From assembly GCF_006439395.2 (NCBI RefSeq), contig NZ_CP083950.1, positions 4,205,001 to 4,269,000 on the forward strand: a stretch of DNA of 64,000 nt, given 5' to 3'. The position numbers were made by a program, and so were the translations under genes. The notes beneath the pieces were generated by a model. That model was not told the origin of the DNA, searched no databases, and worked only from the letters and a program-made list of their open reading frames with translations. How positions within the stretch are numbered: the first letter of the stretch is position 1; each line of letters opens with the position of its first letter. Source of the DNA: Mesorhizobium sp. B4-1-4. GTDB lineage: Bacteria; Pseudomonadota; Alphaproteobacteria; Rhizobiales; Rhizobiaceae. Below, in pieces: positions 30,679 to 39,349 of the stretch.

Positions 30679-32079
30679 GTGCGCTTTTCCGCGGCCACGA
30701 CTGCCGGGCGGTTCTTGCCGCAGCGTTTGGCGCTGCGCGTGGGGCCGCTGCTTGACCGCATCGATGCCGTCCTGTTCACCGCCGACGAGCGCGGCGAGGC
30801 GGGCCGCATGTCGGTCATCGCCTTCTCGGTCCGTATCGTCAGCGCCGTCATCGCCTTCGTCAGCCAGGTGCTGATGGCTCGCTGGATGGGCTCGTTCGAG
30901 TACGGCATCTTCGTGCTTGTCTGGGTGACGATGGTCATCGTCGGCAATCTCGCCTGCCTCGGCTTCCACACCTCGGTCATCCGCTTCATCCCCGAGTACC
31001 GCGAGCGCGGCCGGATGGACGAACTGCGCGGCATCGTCGTGGCCAGTCGCCTCTTCGTGCTGATTGCCTCGACGATGATCGCCGGGCTCGGCGCGCTCGG
31101 CGTCTGGCTGGCCGCTCCCTGGATCGAGAACTACTACGTGATACCGTTCATCCTTGGCGTCATCTGCCTGCCGATGATCGCGCTCTCGGATCTGCTGCAA
31201 GGCCAGGCAAGGGCGAACAGCTGGGCGCTGTTTGCCCTGTCGCCGACCTACCTGGTGCGGCCGGTGCTGATCCTGCTGTTCATGGCGCTGATGCTCTTCG
31301 CCGGCTACGCCCCTGATGCCAGAACCGCGATCTTCGCCTCGATCGCCGCCACCTACGTCACCACGCTCGCTCAGTTGATCGGCGTCACCCAGCGCATGGA
31401 AAGGCAGATCCCGGCCGGGCCGATGAAGGTGCATTTCGCGCAATGGTTCATCGTCTCGCTGCCGATCTTCCTGGTCGAAGGGTTCTTCTTCCTGCTCACC
31501 AACGCCGACGTGCTGATGGTCGGCGCCTATATGGATCCCAACGACGTTGCCGTCTATTTCGCCACCGTGAAGACGCTGGCGCTGGTGCATTTCGTCTATT
31601 TCGCCGTCAAGGCGGGTGTTGCCCAGCGCTATGCGCAGTTCACCCATGGCGAGCCGGAAAAGCTCGCCGCTTTCGCCCGCGAAACGGTGTCGTGGACCTT
31701 CTGGCCTTCGCTGCTGATGGCGCTCTTGGTGCTGGCGCTCGGCGAACCCATGCTGGTGCTGTTCGGCCCCGAATTCACGACAGGCTATCCGCTGCTGTTC
31801 CTACTTGTCTTCGGCGTCGTGGCGCGGGCGGCCGTCGGCCCTTGTGAAAGCCTGCTCACCATGAGCGGCAACCAGAATATCTGCGCCGCCGTCTATGCCA
31901 TGACGCTGGCCTTGAACATCGGCCTCAACGTGGTGCTGATCCCGCTTTTCGGCCTGTGGGGCGCGGCCATGGCCACCGCCTTTGCCATGATCTTCGAGGC
32001 CAGCGCGCTGTCCTTCACGGTCTGGCGCAAGCTCGGCATCGTCATGGCGATCTTCGTGCCAGCCGAAGGAGCCACCTGA
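30679..32079 (+). CDS. Oligosaccharide flippase / polysaccharide export membrane protein
   Basis: A 466-residue protein with about 12-14 membrane helices of the Wzx/MATE-like flippase type (SVIAFSVRIVSAVIAFVSQV, then LMARWMGSFEYGIFVLVW near the N-terminus). It would flip lipid-linked sugars across the inner membrane for a surface polysaccharide. A GTG start follows GGAGAGTAATCGG. The stop overlaps the ATG of the GNAT gene (TGATG), so both are made together. No glycosyltransferase or polymerase is linked. Confidence 0.85.
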   Translation: MRFSAATTAGRFLPQRLALRVGPLLDRIDAVLFTADERGEAGRMSVIAFSVRIVSAVIAFVSQVLMARWMGSFEYGIFVLVWVTMVIVGNLACLGFHTSVIRFIPEYRERGRMDELRGIVVASRLFVLIASTMIAGLGALGVWLAAPWIENYYVIPFILGVICLPMIALSDLLQGQARANSWALFALSPTYLVRPVLILLFMALMLFAGYAPDARTAIFASIAATYVTTLAQLIGVTQRMERQIPAGPMKVHFAQWFIVSLPIFLVEGFFFLLTNADVLMVGAYMDPNDVAVYFATVKTLALVHFVYFAVKAGVAQRYAQFTHGEPEKLAAFARETVSWTFWPSLLMALLVLALGEPMLVLFGPEFTTGYPLLFLLVFGVVARAAVGPCESLLTMSGNQNICAAVYAMTLALNIGLNVVLIPLFGLWGAAMATAFAMIFEASALSFTVWRKLGIVMAIFVPAEGAT

Positions 32080-33359
32080 TGGCCGCCATCCCGTTGCTCG
32101 AGGAAACCAGCGGCGGCCCCGCCGGCGCCATGGTGTCGGGCCTTGCCGGGCTGGCGCGCGACCCCGACCCAGCCCATATCGAGATCCTTGCCAACAACCG
32201 GCCCGAGCGCAAGCTTGCCATCTATCCGGCGTCGGCCGGCTTCGACCTGGTGGAGGAACTGGATTACCTCTGTACCCGTACGATCGAGCCGAACGTCTTC
32301 TTCAACCCGCGTTTCCTGGCGCCGGCCATGCCCCGGCTGGAGGACCGCGAGGTGCGCCTGGCGGTGATCCGCGACGGCGACGAATACCGCAACCGGCTGC
32401 GCCTTCTGGTGCCGTTCTCGGTGGAACGGCCGGTGGTGCCGCTCGGCGTGCCGGCCATGCGCACCTGGTCGAGCCTGTTCGGCCCGCTCGGCACGCCGCT
32501 GATCGACCGCGACGATCCGGTCGGCGTCCTCGAGGATTTCTTCTCGATGCTGTCGCGCCCGCATCTCAAGCTGCCGAAAGTCTTCGTCCTGCCCGACATC
32601 AGGCTGGACGGTCCGGTGGCGAGCCTGCTTGGCACGGTGGCCGAGACGCGCGGCCTGACGCTGATCACTACCGGTGAGACCCCACGCCCCGTGCTGGAGA
32701 GCGAAGCCGACGGCGACGCCTATCTGAAGACCTCACTGCGCGCGCACCATTATCGCGAGCTCCGCCGCCTGAAGCGACGCCTTGCCGACCTCGGCAGGCT
32801 GGAGCACATCGTGGCGCGCGGTCCCGAAGAGATCCGCCACGCAATCGAAAGCTTCCTGACGCTGGAGGCGGCCGGCTGGAAGGGCCGCGAGCGCACCGCC
32901 ATGGCGATCGACCGCTACCGCGCCGCGTTCGCCCGCGAGGCCGTGCACAGGCTCGCCGAACAGGACATGTGCCGCATTCATTCGCTGACGCTCGACGGCC
33001 GCACCATCGCCTGCCTGATCGTCTTCGTCGAGGCCGGCGTCGCCTATACCTGGAAGACGGCCTATGACGAGACGCTTGCCACCTATTCGCCCGGCACGCT
33101 GCTGATGATCGAGGTGACCAGGCAGCATCTCGACGACCCCAACATCATGATGACCGATTCCTGCGCCGTGCCCGACCATCCGGTGATGAGCAGGCTGTGG
33201 AGCGAGCGCAAGCCGATCGGCACACTGGTGATCGGGCTGACGCCGGACGCCGACCGCCTCGCCCGCCAGGCCGCCTCGCAGCTGCACCTCTACCGCGAGA
33301 CTCGCAACATGGCGCGTCTGCTGCGCAACCGGATGAAGAGCCTGCTGAGGCGGCGCTGA
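32079..33359 (+). CDS. CelD/BcsL-like GNAT-domain protein
   Basis: A 426-residue protein. The first 200 residues form a strand-rich lobe without a clear signature. The second half is an acetyltransferase fold of the PF13480 type: TSLRAHHYRELRRLKRRLAD (about 212-231), FLTLEAAGWKGRERTAM (about 262-278), RIHSLTLDGRTIACLIVF, and ATYSPGTLLMIEVTRQHLDD. Such proteins occur in exopolysaccharide and cellulose loci, where they probably acylate sugars or lipid carriers; the reaction is not established here. Translationally coupled to the flippase. Confidence 0.82.
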   Translation: MAAIPLLEETSGGPAGAMVSGLAGLARDPDPAHIEILANNRPERKLAIYPASAGFDLVEELDYLCTRTIEPNVFFNPRFLAPAMPRLEDREVRLAVIRDGDEYRNRLRLLVPFSVERPVVPLGVPAMRTWSSLFGPLGTPLIDRDDPVGVLEDFFSMLSRPHLKLPKVFVLPDIRLDGPVASLLGTVAETRGLTLITTGETPRPVLESEADGDAYLKTSLRAHHYRELRRLKRRLADLGRLEHIVARGPEEIRHAIESFLTLEAAGWKGRERTAMAIDRYRAAFAREAVHRLAEQDMCRIHSLTLDGRTIACLIVFVEAGVAYTWKTAYDETLATYSPGTLLMIEVTRQHLDDPNIMMTDSCAVPDHPVMSRLWSERKPIGTLVIGLTPDADRLARQAASQLHLYRETRNMARLLRNRMKSLLRRR

Positions 33360-33394
33360 GCCAATCGAATTCGCCGAAGGCGTGCGAAGGAATT

Positions 33395-33479
33395 TGGTGC
33401 CCCTAGCCGGGATCGAACCAGCACTCCTTGCGGAACTCGATTTTGAGTCGAGCGCGTCTACCAATTCCGCCATAGGGGC
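33395..33479 (-). tRNA. tRNA-Leu(CAA)
   Basis: 85 bases on the minus strand. Acceptor GCCCCTA pairs with TAGGGGC; the D arm is GCGGAATTGGTAGACGC; the anticodon stem CTCGA/TCGAG encloses the loop CTCAAAA, so the anticodon is CAA, reading UUG. A long variable arm (class II) is present, and the T arm has GGTTCGATCC. The ACCA end is encoded. No integrase or att duplication flanks it. Confidence 0.95.
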
Positions 33480-33659
33480 TCAGGCCGGGCGGCCTGGATG
33501 GGCGCGGACTATACGGTTGGAGGGCTGTTCGTCAACTGTCCAATTTGCAGACCAGCTCACAGCCGCGACCAGACGGCACCTTTCCAATTTGTAAGACCGC
33601 GGCCATTGTGCGGCGCGAAAAACCTTTCTAGACAGACGAGCCGTTCCATAGGAGAGCCG

Positions 33660-34253
33660 ATGCTTCGCGGACTGTACGACTGGACGCTGTCACTGGCGGC
33701 GCGCAAATCCGCCGAATGGTGGCTGGCCTTCATCGCTTTCGTCGAGAGCTCGGTGTTCCTGGTGCCGGCGGACGTGCTCTATCTGCCGATGGCCCTGTCG
33801 CGGCCGGATCGCGCCTATCGCTATGCCTTCGTCGCCACCGTCGCCTCGGTGCTGGGCGGCATTGCCGGTTGGTTCATCGGCCACTACGCCTATGACGCCG
33901 TGGCGCGCCCCATCCTTGAATTTTATGGCAAATACGACGAATTCGAGCAGTTGCGGGCGTCGTCGGGCGTAAGCATTGAGTTCATCGCCCTGATGCTGGT
34001 CACCTCGGGTGCCGCCCATCTGCCGCCGATCAAGGTGGTGACGATCCTGTCCGGCGCTCTTGGCGTCAACCTGGCCCTGTTCATCGTGCTGGCCATCGTG
34101 GCCCGCGGCGGCCGCTTCCTGCTGCTGGCCTGGCTTTTGCGCCGCTATGGCGAACCGATCCGCGAATTCATCGAAAAGCGTCTCGGCCTCATCGCCAGCG
34201 CCGCCGCGGTCGCCCTGATTTTGCTTTATATCGTGATCAAGTACGCCCTCTGA
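33660..34253 (+). CDS. YqaA/DedA-like (VTT domain) membrane protein
   Basis: A 197-residue inner-membrane protein with about five helices and the SNARE-associated/VTT fold: FVESSVFLVPADVLYLPMAL (about 28-47), GGIAGWFIGHYAYD, VTSGAAHLPPIKVVTILSGA, and ARGGRFLLLAWLLRRYGEP. The relatives DedA and YqaA are implicated in membrane lipid recycling and proton-motive-force homeostasis. The ATG at 33660 follows AGGAGA by four bases. dsbB follows 22-80 bases later on the same strand. Confidence 0.87.
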   Translation: MLRGLYDWTLSLAARKSAEWWLAFIAFVESSVFLVPADVLYLPMALSRPDRAYRYAFVATVASVLGGIAGWFIGHYAYDAVARPILEFYGKYDEFEQLRASSGVSIEFIALMLVTSGAAHLPPIKVVTILSGALGVNLALFIVLAIVARGGRFLLLAWLLRRYGEPIREFIEKRLGLIASAAAVALILLYIVIKYAL

Positions 34254-34335
34254 ACCCTCTCTCTCGAACCGCGCAATGCTTTTGGAAGAGCGGCAACCGG
34301 ACTGGCGGGCGGCGAACACAATGGACGAAAGACCC

Positions 34336-34854
34336 ATGACAGCGACGATGAATGCCGATACCGGACGCCAGCGCATGCGGACCGCCCTGTTTCTCGCCGT
34401 CGCCATGGCCGCCACGGTGGGTTCGGCGCTCTGCTTCCAGTATATTGGCGGCTACATCCCTTGCCACCTCTGCCTGGAACAGCGCACCCCCTACTATATC
34501 GGCGCGCCTTTGATGGTGCTGGCAGTGATTGCATCGCTGCTGCGTGCGCCCGCATGGCTGACGCGCGGCCTGCTGGGCATTGCCGGCCTGCTGATGCTCT
34601 ACGGCTTCTATCTCGGCGTCTACCACTCCGGCGTCGAATGGGCCTGGTGGCAAGGTCCGGCCGATTGCACGGCGGGCGCCGGTCCGGTCGACACTGGCGG
34701 CAAGGGCGTGCTTGACGCGCTCGACAAATTCGTGCCGCCCTCTTGCGACAAGGCCGCGCTGCGCATCCTCGGCCTGTCGCTCGCCGGCTGGAACGCCATC
34801 GCCAGCCTGGTCCTTGCCGCCGTCGCCTTCCGCGGCGCGCTTGCCCGCGATTGA
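34336..34854 (+). CDS. dsbB: Disulfide bond formation protein B (DsbB)
   Basis: About 172 residues with four membrane helices. The first periplasmic redox pair is CHLC (Cys43, Cys46), right after the first helix in IPCHLCLEQR, and a second pair lies in the long periplasmic loop (GPADCTAG and VPPSCDKAA). It re-oxidises DsbA and passes electrons to quinone. The frame opens at 34276; MTATMNADTG at 34336 or a Met at 34321 is the likelier start. DsbA is not in this window. Confidence 0.88.
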   Translation: MTATMNADTGRQRMRTALFLAVAMAATVGSALCFQYIGGYIPCHLCLEQRTPYYIGAPLMVLAVIASLLRAPAWLTRGLLGIAGLLMLYGFYLGVYHSGVEWAWWQGPADCTAGAGPVDTGGKGVLDALDKFVPPSCDKAALRILGLSLAGWNAIASLVLAAVAFRGALARD

Positions 34855-34878
34855 GCACTTAATTGAGCTGCTCGACGC

Positions 34879-35019
34879 AGAGTTCGAGCAAAAATTCGGC
34901 AGGCTGAGTCGCATGGCTCGGCTTTCGAGAACCGGAGCGGAGCGTACTTGAGTATGTGAGCACCGGAAGCGCAGAAAGCCGCGCCAGACGGCCGGCATGG
35001 CGGATTTGTGTCGAACTCT
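34879..35019. repeat. Large imperfect palindrome (family E), candidate structured element
   Basis: The outer arms AGAGTTCGA (34879) and TCGAACTCT (35011) pair perfectly, as do inner arms CGGCTTTC/GAAAGCCG and CCGG/CCGG around a TACTTGAGTA centre. The whole folds as a ~140-base hairpin. It fills the gap between the convergent dsbB and HNH genes and just touches the HNH stop codon. It may act as a transcript end or be a mobile palindromic element. Confidence 0.7.
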
Positions 35020-35599
35020 ATGGTTCGAGTTCGACATCCCAGTAGAGATAATCCATCCAGCTTTCATGCAGATGGTTCGGCGGGAACAGGCGGCCGTTAT
35101 TGTGCAGATCGTGCACCGTCGGCTGATAGGGCTTCTGCAGCGGCCACATCTTGGCTTGCGACGGCATCATGCCGCCCTTCCTCAAATTGCAGGGCGAGCA
35201 GGCGGCGACGACATTCTCCCATGTCGTGGCACCGCCACGATGGCGCGGGATGACGTGATCGAAGGTCAGATCCTCGGGCGTGCCGCAATACTGGCACTGA
35301 AAGCGGTCGCGCAGGAACACGTTGAAACGGGTGAAGGCCGGATGCCTGGAGGGCTTCACATAGGCCTTCAGGCTGACCACGCTCGGCAGCTTCATCGAGA
35401 AGGTCGGCGAGGAAACCGCATGCTCGTATTCGGCGACGATATTCACCCGATCGAGGAACACCGCCTTGATGGCGTCTTGCCAGGACCAGAGCGACAAGGG
35501 GTAATAGCTGAGCGGACGGTAATCCGCATTCAGCACCAGCGCTGGAAGCCCATCCGGAGATACGGCAACCGTCACCTTGTTGACCTCCTTGGTTCGCAC
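35018..35599 (-). CDS. HNH endonuclease family protein
   Basis: A 193-residue protein with a C-terminal HNH nuclease fold: zinc pair CQYCG (about 107-111), DHVIPRHRGGATTWENVVAAC (about 120-140) with the catalytic His, then CNLRKG completing the four zinc cysteines. The first 90 residues (LVLNADYRPLSYYPLSLWSW, AIKAVFLDRVNIV) belong to the widespread chromosomal HNH family of alphaproteobacteria, whose role is unknown. It is not linked to phage or restriction genes. Its leader contains a family A repeat. Confidence 0.9.
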   Translation of the reverse strand: MRTKEVNKVTVAVSPDGLPALVLNADYRPLSYYPLSLWSWQDAIKAVFLDRVNIVAEYEHAVSSPTFSMKLPSVVSLKAYVKPSRHPAFTRFNVFLRDRFQCQYCGTPEDLTFDHVIPRHRGGATTWENVVAACSPCNLRKGGMMPSQAKMWPLQKPYQPTVHDLHNNGRLFPPNHLHESWMDYLYWDVELEP

Positions 35600-35643
35600 A
35601 TGACCCCGAAAATCGAATTCGACTTTCGGAAAGGGTCACGTGC
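35596..35643. repeat. Palindromic repeat, family A copy 2
   Basis: GCACATGACCCCGAAAA...TCGGAAAGGGTCACGTGC, arms matching but for one base. It lies directly upstream of the HNH gene, overlapping its first codons. Confidence 0.8.
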
Positions 35644-35763
35644 AGCTTCAAAAGACCCACCGTTCGGCGCGGATACTGTAAGCCCGACATGACAGGGATG
35701 TGAAGCGGATTGTCGTTTGCCCGAAGTGCCAAAAATGCGTGATTTTCATGCCTTTTTGCGGAT

Positions 35764-36405
35764 TCAGGCAGGCGGCGTGGCGTCGCGTCCCTTGGTTTCG
35801 CGATAATAGGACCAGAAAAGCCGCGATGCGACACCTCGCCACGGGATCCATGATTCGGCCAACGCGATCAGCGTTTTCTCCGGCGGACGCGGGTCGATGC
35901 CGAGCGCATGGCCGACAGCAGCCTGCAGGGCGACGTCGCGCGCCGGGAAGATGTCGGGGTGCCCCGCGGCAAACAAAAGGTACACTTCGGCTGTCCAGGG
36001 TCCGATGCCGGCCACAGCGGTCATCGTGGTGATCGCCTCGGTTGCGTCGAGCGAACACAGGTGATGGAGGTCGAGACCATCGGCCACCGCCTGGGCGACC
36101 GCGATCAGGCCGCGCTGCTTGGGCCGCGACAGGCCGGCCTCGCGAAACATGTCCTCGTCGGCGGCCAAGATCGCCTGCGGCGTCAGCGGATCGACAAGCC
36201 TTGTCAGCCGGCCGAAAATCGCATCGGCGCTTGCGCGGGAGACCTGCTGCGAGACGATGATCGAGGCCAGGCTCCTGAACCCCGGCTCGGAAAGCCTGAG
36301 CGGTACCTCGCCGGCCATGCCGCGCACCTTTTCCAGGCGCGGGTCGATGATGCAGAGCGCATCCAGCCCGCGCGCAATGTCGTCCAGTGTCGTGATGCGT
36401 TGCAT
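35764..36405 (-). CDS. AlkA-type DNA-3-methyladenine glycosylase
   Basis: A 213-residue HhH-GPD DNA glycosylase: helix-hairpin-helix with VAGIGPWTAEVYLLFA (about 133-148) and the catalytic aspartate shortly after in IFPARDVALQ (about 154-163). The N-terminal SLASIIVSQQVSRASADAIFGRL is typical of the bacterial AlkA/MAG short forms. It removes alkylated bases. The ATG at 36405 (MQRITTLDD) is the family start; the frame runs open far upstream only as the shadow of gluQ. Divergent from gluQ by 75 bases. Confidence 0.92.
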   Translation of the reverse strand: MQRITTLDDIARGLDALCIIDPRLEKVRGMAGEVPLRLSEPGFRSLASIIVSQQVSRASADAIFGRLTRLVDPLTPQAILAADEDMFREAGLSRPKQRGLIAVAQAVADGLDLHHLCSLDATEAITTMTAVAGIGPWTAEVYLLFAAGHPDIFPARDVALQAAVGHALGIDPRPPEKTLIALAESWIPWRGVASRLFWSYYRETKGRDATPPA

Positions 36406-36480
36406 GGTATCCTTGTCCGCGAATGTGCCGCAAAGTAGCAATTGCCAAAACCGCCGCACAACCCGATCGCCGCCTGAGAC

Positions 36481-37356
36481 ATGACGCTCCTGACATTCCG
36501 CTTCGCGCCCAGCCCCAACGGCGACCTGCATCTCGGCCACGCCTATTCGGCGCTGCTCAACCAGAGGCTGGCAAATACCTCTCGCGGACGCCTGCTGCTG
36601 CGCATCGAGGACATCGACACGACGCGCTGCACGCCGCGATTCGAGGCTGGCGTGCTCGCCGATCTTAAATGGCTGGGCCTTGGCTGGGAGGAGCCGGTGC
36701 GCCGCCAGTCCGAACATTTCGCCGAGTACGAGGCGGTGCTCGACCGGCTGATCCGCGAGGAGCTTGTCTATCCCGCCTTCATGAGCCGTGGTGAGATCCG
36801 CGCCTTTATCATTGGCTGCGAAAAGCGCGGGCGCGACTGGCCGCGCGATCCCGACGGCGTCCCACTCTACCCTCCGACCGACAGGGCGCTGCCGATGACA
36901 GAGCGCAAGCGGCGCATCGCCGATAACGTCCCTTTCGCCTGGCGGCTGGATATCGGCGCCGCCTTGGCGCATGTCGGCAAGGACCTCGCATGGGCCGAAT
37001 TCAGCGACGAGACGCTGTCGGCGACGCACTCGGTCGAGGCCCGCCCGCAAGAGTGGGGCGACGTGATCGTGGCGCGCCGCGACATCCCGACCAGCTACCA
37101 CCTTGCCGTCGTCATGGACGACGCCCTGCAAGGCGTCAGCCATATCGTGCGCGGACAGGACCTGTTCTCCGCGACAGGAGTGCAGCGCCTGCTCCAGGAA
37201 TTGCTTGGGTTGCCGCAGCCGGCCTATTTCCATCATCGGCTTATCCTCGGGCCGGACGGGCGGAAGCTGTCGAAGAGTCTCGGCGATACCGGCCTTGCCG
37301 CGTTGCGCGATGCCGGAGCATCGCCGGACGATATCAGGCGGATGGTTGGTCTCTGA
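36481..37356 (+). CDS. gluQ: Glutamyl-Q tRNA(Asp) synthetase
   Basis: A 291-residue truncated GluRS paralogue that attaches glutamate to queuosine-34 of tRNA-Asp. It has only the catalytic half: the HIGH-type motif FAPSPNGDLHLGHAYSAL (about 7-24), IEDIDTTR (about 42-49), and the KMSKS-type motif DGRKLSKS (about 257-264). The zinc site seen in the E. coli enzyme is absent: the CxC position reads AFMSRGEI. No anticodon-binding domain is present, as expected. Confidence 0.9.
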   Translation: MTLLTFRFAPSPNGDLHLGHAYSALLNQRLANTSRGRLLLRIEDIDTTRCTPRFEAGVLADLKWLGLGWEEPVRRQSEHFAEYEAVLDRLIREELVYPAFMSRGEIRAFIIGCEKRGRDWPRDPDGVPLYPPTDRALPMTERKRRIADNVPFAWRLDIGAALAHVGKDLAWAEFSDETLSATHSVEARPQEWGDVIVARRDIPTSYHLAVVMDDALQGVSHIVRGQDLFSATGVQRLLQELLGLPQPAYFHHRLILGPDGRKLSKSLGDTGLAALRDAGASPDDIRRMVGL

Positions 37357-37507
37357 GCCTGCGAAGTACTGGAAAGCCGCATATCGCACGCACCAGCCGT
37401 TGAATTCCGGTGATGCATGGATCAATCGTTTCGTTTTGCGCGACGGCCTGAACCGGACTAGAGCATCGCCACGGTTCAAGTCTCACCAGCGTGGCGGTCC
37501 CCGGAAC

Positions 37508-38404
37508 ATGCACAGCATCAAGCGGTTCATCCCCGCCACCTTCGTCGTCCTGTGGGCGACCGGCTTCATCGGCGCCCGCTACGCCATGCCGTGGGCGGAA
37601 CCCTTCACCTTTCTCGCCGTGCGCTTCGTCCTGGCGGCGGCGCTATTCGCTGTCCTGACGGTCGTTCTGGGTTCGAAAAGAGCCACCCGCGAAGAGGCGC
37701 TGCATGCGGCCGGCGCCGGCATCCTCATGCATGGCGTCTATCTCGGCGCCGTGTTCTGGGCCATCCACAGGGGTATGCCTGCAGGGCTTTCGGCGCTGAT
37801 TGTCGGACTGCAGCCGCTGATCACGGCGGTGCTCGCGGGCAAATTCTTGGGCGAGGCCATTCTGCCGCGCCATTGGGCCGGCCTCGCCGTTGGTCTGATC
37901 GGCGTCGTCATCGTGCTGTGGCCAAAACTTGGCGCGCTCGGCGGCGGCGTGACATCGGCGACACTGACCGCCTCGCTCATCTCCGTGCTCGGCATGGCCG
38001 CCGGCACCATCTGGCAGAAGCGTTTTGCCTCTGGCGGCAACCTCGTGGCGGCGACGATGTGGCAATATGTCGGCGGCGCGGCGCTGATGATCCTGGCCGC
38101 GCTTGCCTTCGAAACGCACACCGTGGTCATCAATGGCGAGTTGATCTTCGCGATGGCCTGGCTGGTGCTGGTGCTGTCGGTCGGCGCCATCTTCCTGTTG
38201 ATGGTGATGATCCGCGACGGCGAGATGTCGAAAGTGGCCTCGCTGTTCTATCTGGTGCCCGCGGTGACCGCTGTCATCGCCTGGGCCCTGTTTAATGAGC
38301 AGCTCAACGCGCTGCAGATTGCCGGCATGGCGATCACCACCTTCGGCGTTGCCCTGGCAACTGCTCGGCAGACCAAGACACAGGCTGAGCCGATCAAGGC
38401 ATGA
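37508..38404 (+). CDS. EamA/DMT-family transporter
   Basis: A 298-residue membrane protein with ten predicted helices in two EamA repeats (IPATFVVLWATGFIGARYAM at the start, LGMAAGTIWQKRFASGGNL at the second repeat). It is probably an amino-acid or metabolite exporter. Its last two codons (GCA TGA) are the first bases of a family A palindrome, so the 3' end has been formed or altered by the repeat. The tail QTKTQAEPIKA is polar. Confidence 0.87.
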   Translation: MHSIKRFIPATFVVLWATGFIGARYAMPWAEPFTFLAVRFVLAAALFAVLTVVLGSKRATREEALHAAGAGILMHGVYLGAVFWAIHRGMPAGLSALIVGLQPLITAVLAGKFLGEAILPRHWAGLAVGLIGVVIVLWPKLGALGGGVTSATLTASLISVLGMAAGTIWQKRFASGGNLVAATMWQYVGGAALMILAALAFETHTVVINGELIFAMAWLVLVLSVGAIFLLMVMIRDGEMSKVASLFYLVPAVTAVIAWALFNEQLNALQIAGMAITTFGVALATARQTKTQAEPIKA

Positions 38405-38443
38405 TCCCGAAAGGTGGGAACCGGTTTTCGGAACAGATCATGC
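38399..38443. repeat. Palindromic repeat, family A copy 3
   Basis: GCATGATCCCGAAAGGTGGG...TTTTCGGAACAGATCATGC. It supplies the stop codon of the upstream DMT gene and ends 6 bases before the stop of the convergent yihY gene, where it may double as a transcript end. Confidence 0.85.
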
Positions 38444-38448
38444 TCGGC

Positions 38449-39300
38449 TCAGCCGACTCTTGCCCGTGCCTCGAGATAGCGGCTGATGGCGGCATTGAGC
38501 TCGCCGCCAAGAATGAAGATCGCCGAGACGATGTAGAGGAAAACCACCGCGATCATGATCGAGGCCAGGCCGGCATAGGTCGTCACATAGGAGGAGAAAT
38601 GATCGAGATAGGTGGCGAACATCGTCGAGCCGATAAGCCACGCGGCCAGCGTGAAGATGATACCCGGCACCAGCGACACGAAGCGGCGCTTGCCGGCCGG
38701 CAGCCAGTAATGCACGGCAAACAGCCCACCGATGATGACGGTCGAGGCAATGACATAGCGCCATAGCGTGATCGTCCCCGTATAAGGCTTTATCCATTCG
38801 AAATGGGCTTCCGCCAGCCGCGCCAGCAAGGGCGCGAACACCAGCAGCACGCTGATCGCAAGAAAACCGGCGGTGGCGATCAGCACGAAGAAGATGCTCT
38901 GCACCCGGCGATGGATGATGCCGCGCGTTTCCGTCACGCGATAGGCCCGGTTGAGCGACGTGCGCAGCGCCTCGATGCCGTTCGAAGCAAAGTAGGCGGC
39001 AAGCAGCACGCCATAGGTCAACAAATCGCTGCGCCTGACGGTCAGCACGTTCAGCACCTCACGCGCGATCGGCTTGGCGATCTGCTCCGGCCAGGTGTCG
39101 AAGACCAGATGCACGGCCGTGTCGGCGAAGGCCTGGGCGCCGAGGAAGCTGGCCAGCGTCGTGGCGAAGATCAGGAACGGAAACAGCGCCATCAGCGAGG
39201 TGATCGCCAGATGGCTGGCCATCGCCCAGCCATCATCGGTGGTGAAATGGCCGATCGCGTCGTAGAGCACGCGGCGCAGGGCGACAATATTCCGCAGCAA
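38449..39300 (-). CDS. YihY/BrkB-family membrane protein
   Basis: A 283-residue protein with six hydrophobic segments. Family wording includes WAMASHLAITSLMALFPFLIF (about 25-45, given here in part), SNGIEALRTSLNRAYRVTETR (in part, near 108-127) and a C-terminal ILGGELNAAI. Members are inner-membrane proteins once mislabelled ribonuclease BN; no activity is proven. Single gene, divergent from the SDR gene by 49 bases. Confidence 0.9.
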   Translation of the reverse strand: MLRNIVALRRVLYDAIGHFTTDDGWAMASHLAITSLMALFPFLIFATTLASFLGAQAFADTAVHLVFDTWPEQIAKPIAREVLNVLTVRRSDLLTYGVLLAAYFASNGIEALRTSLNRAYRVTETRGIIHRRVQSIFFVLIATAGFLAISVLLVFAPLLARLAEAHFEWIKPYTGTITLWRYVIASTVIIGGLFAVHYWLPAGKRRFVSLVPGIIFTLAAWLIGSTMFATYLDHFSSYVTTYAGLASIMIAVVFLYIVSAIFILGGELNAAISRYLEARARVG

Positions 39301-39349
39301 GAACGCGCGCTCCCTTCGATTGTCTCGACGCCGCGAATATGGGAAGTGA

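Noticed and set aside
33395..33479. tRNA-Leu as an integration site for a genomic island
   Set aside because: No integrase, no duplicated tRNA 3' end and only core-type genes on both sides.
35018..35599. HNH gene as part of a restriction, defence or intron system
   Set aside because: It belongs to the ordinary chromosomal HNH family of the group and has no methylase, integrase or intron structure beside it.
36406..37479. N-terminal extension of the AlkA glycosylase frame by 358 codons
   Set aside because: The extension overlaps gluQ entirely on the other strand and has no protein family; the glycosylase is complete from 36405.
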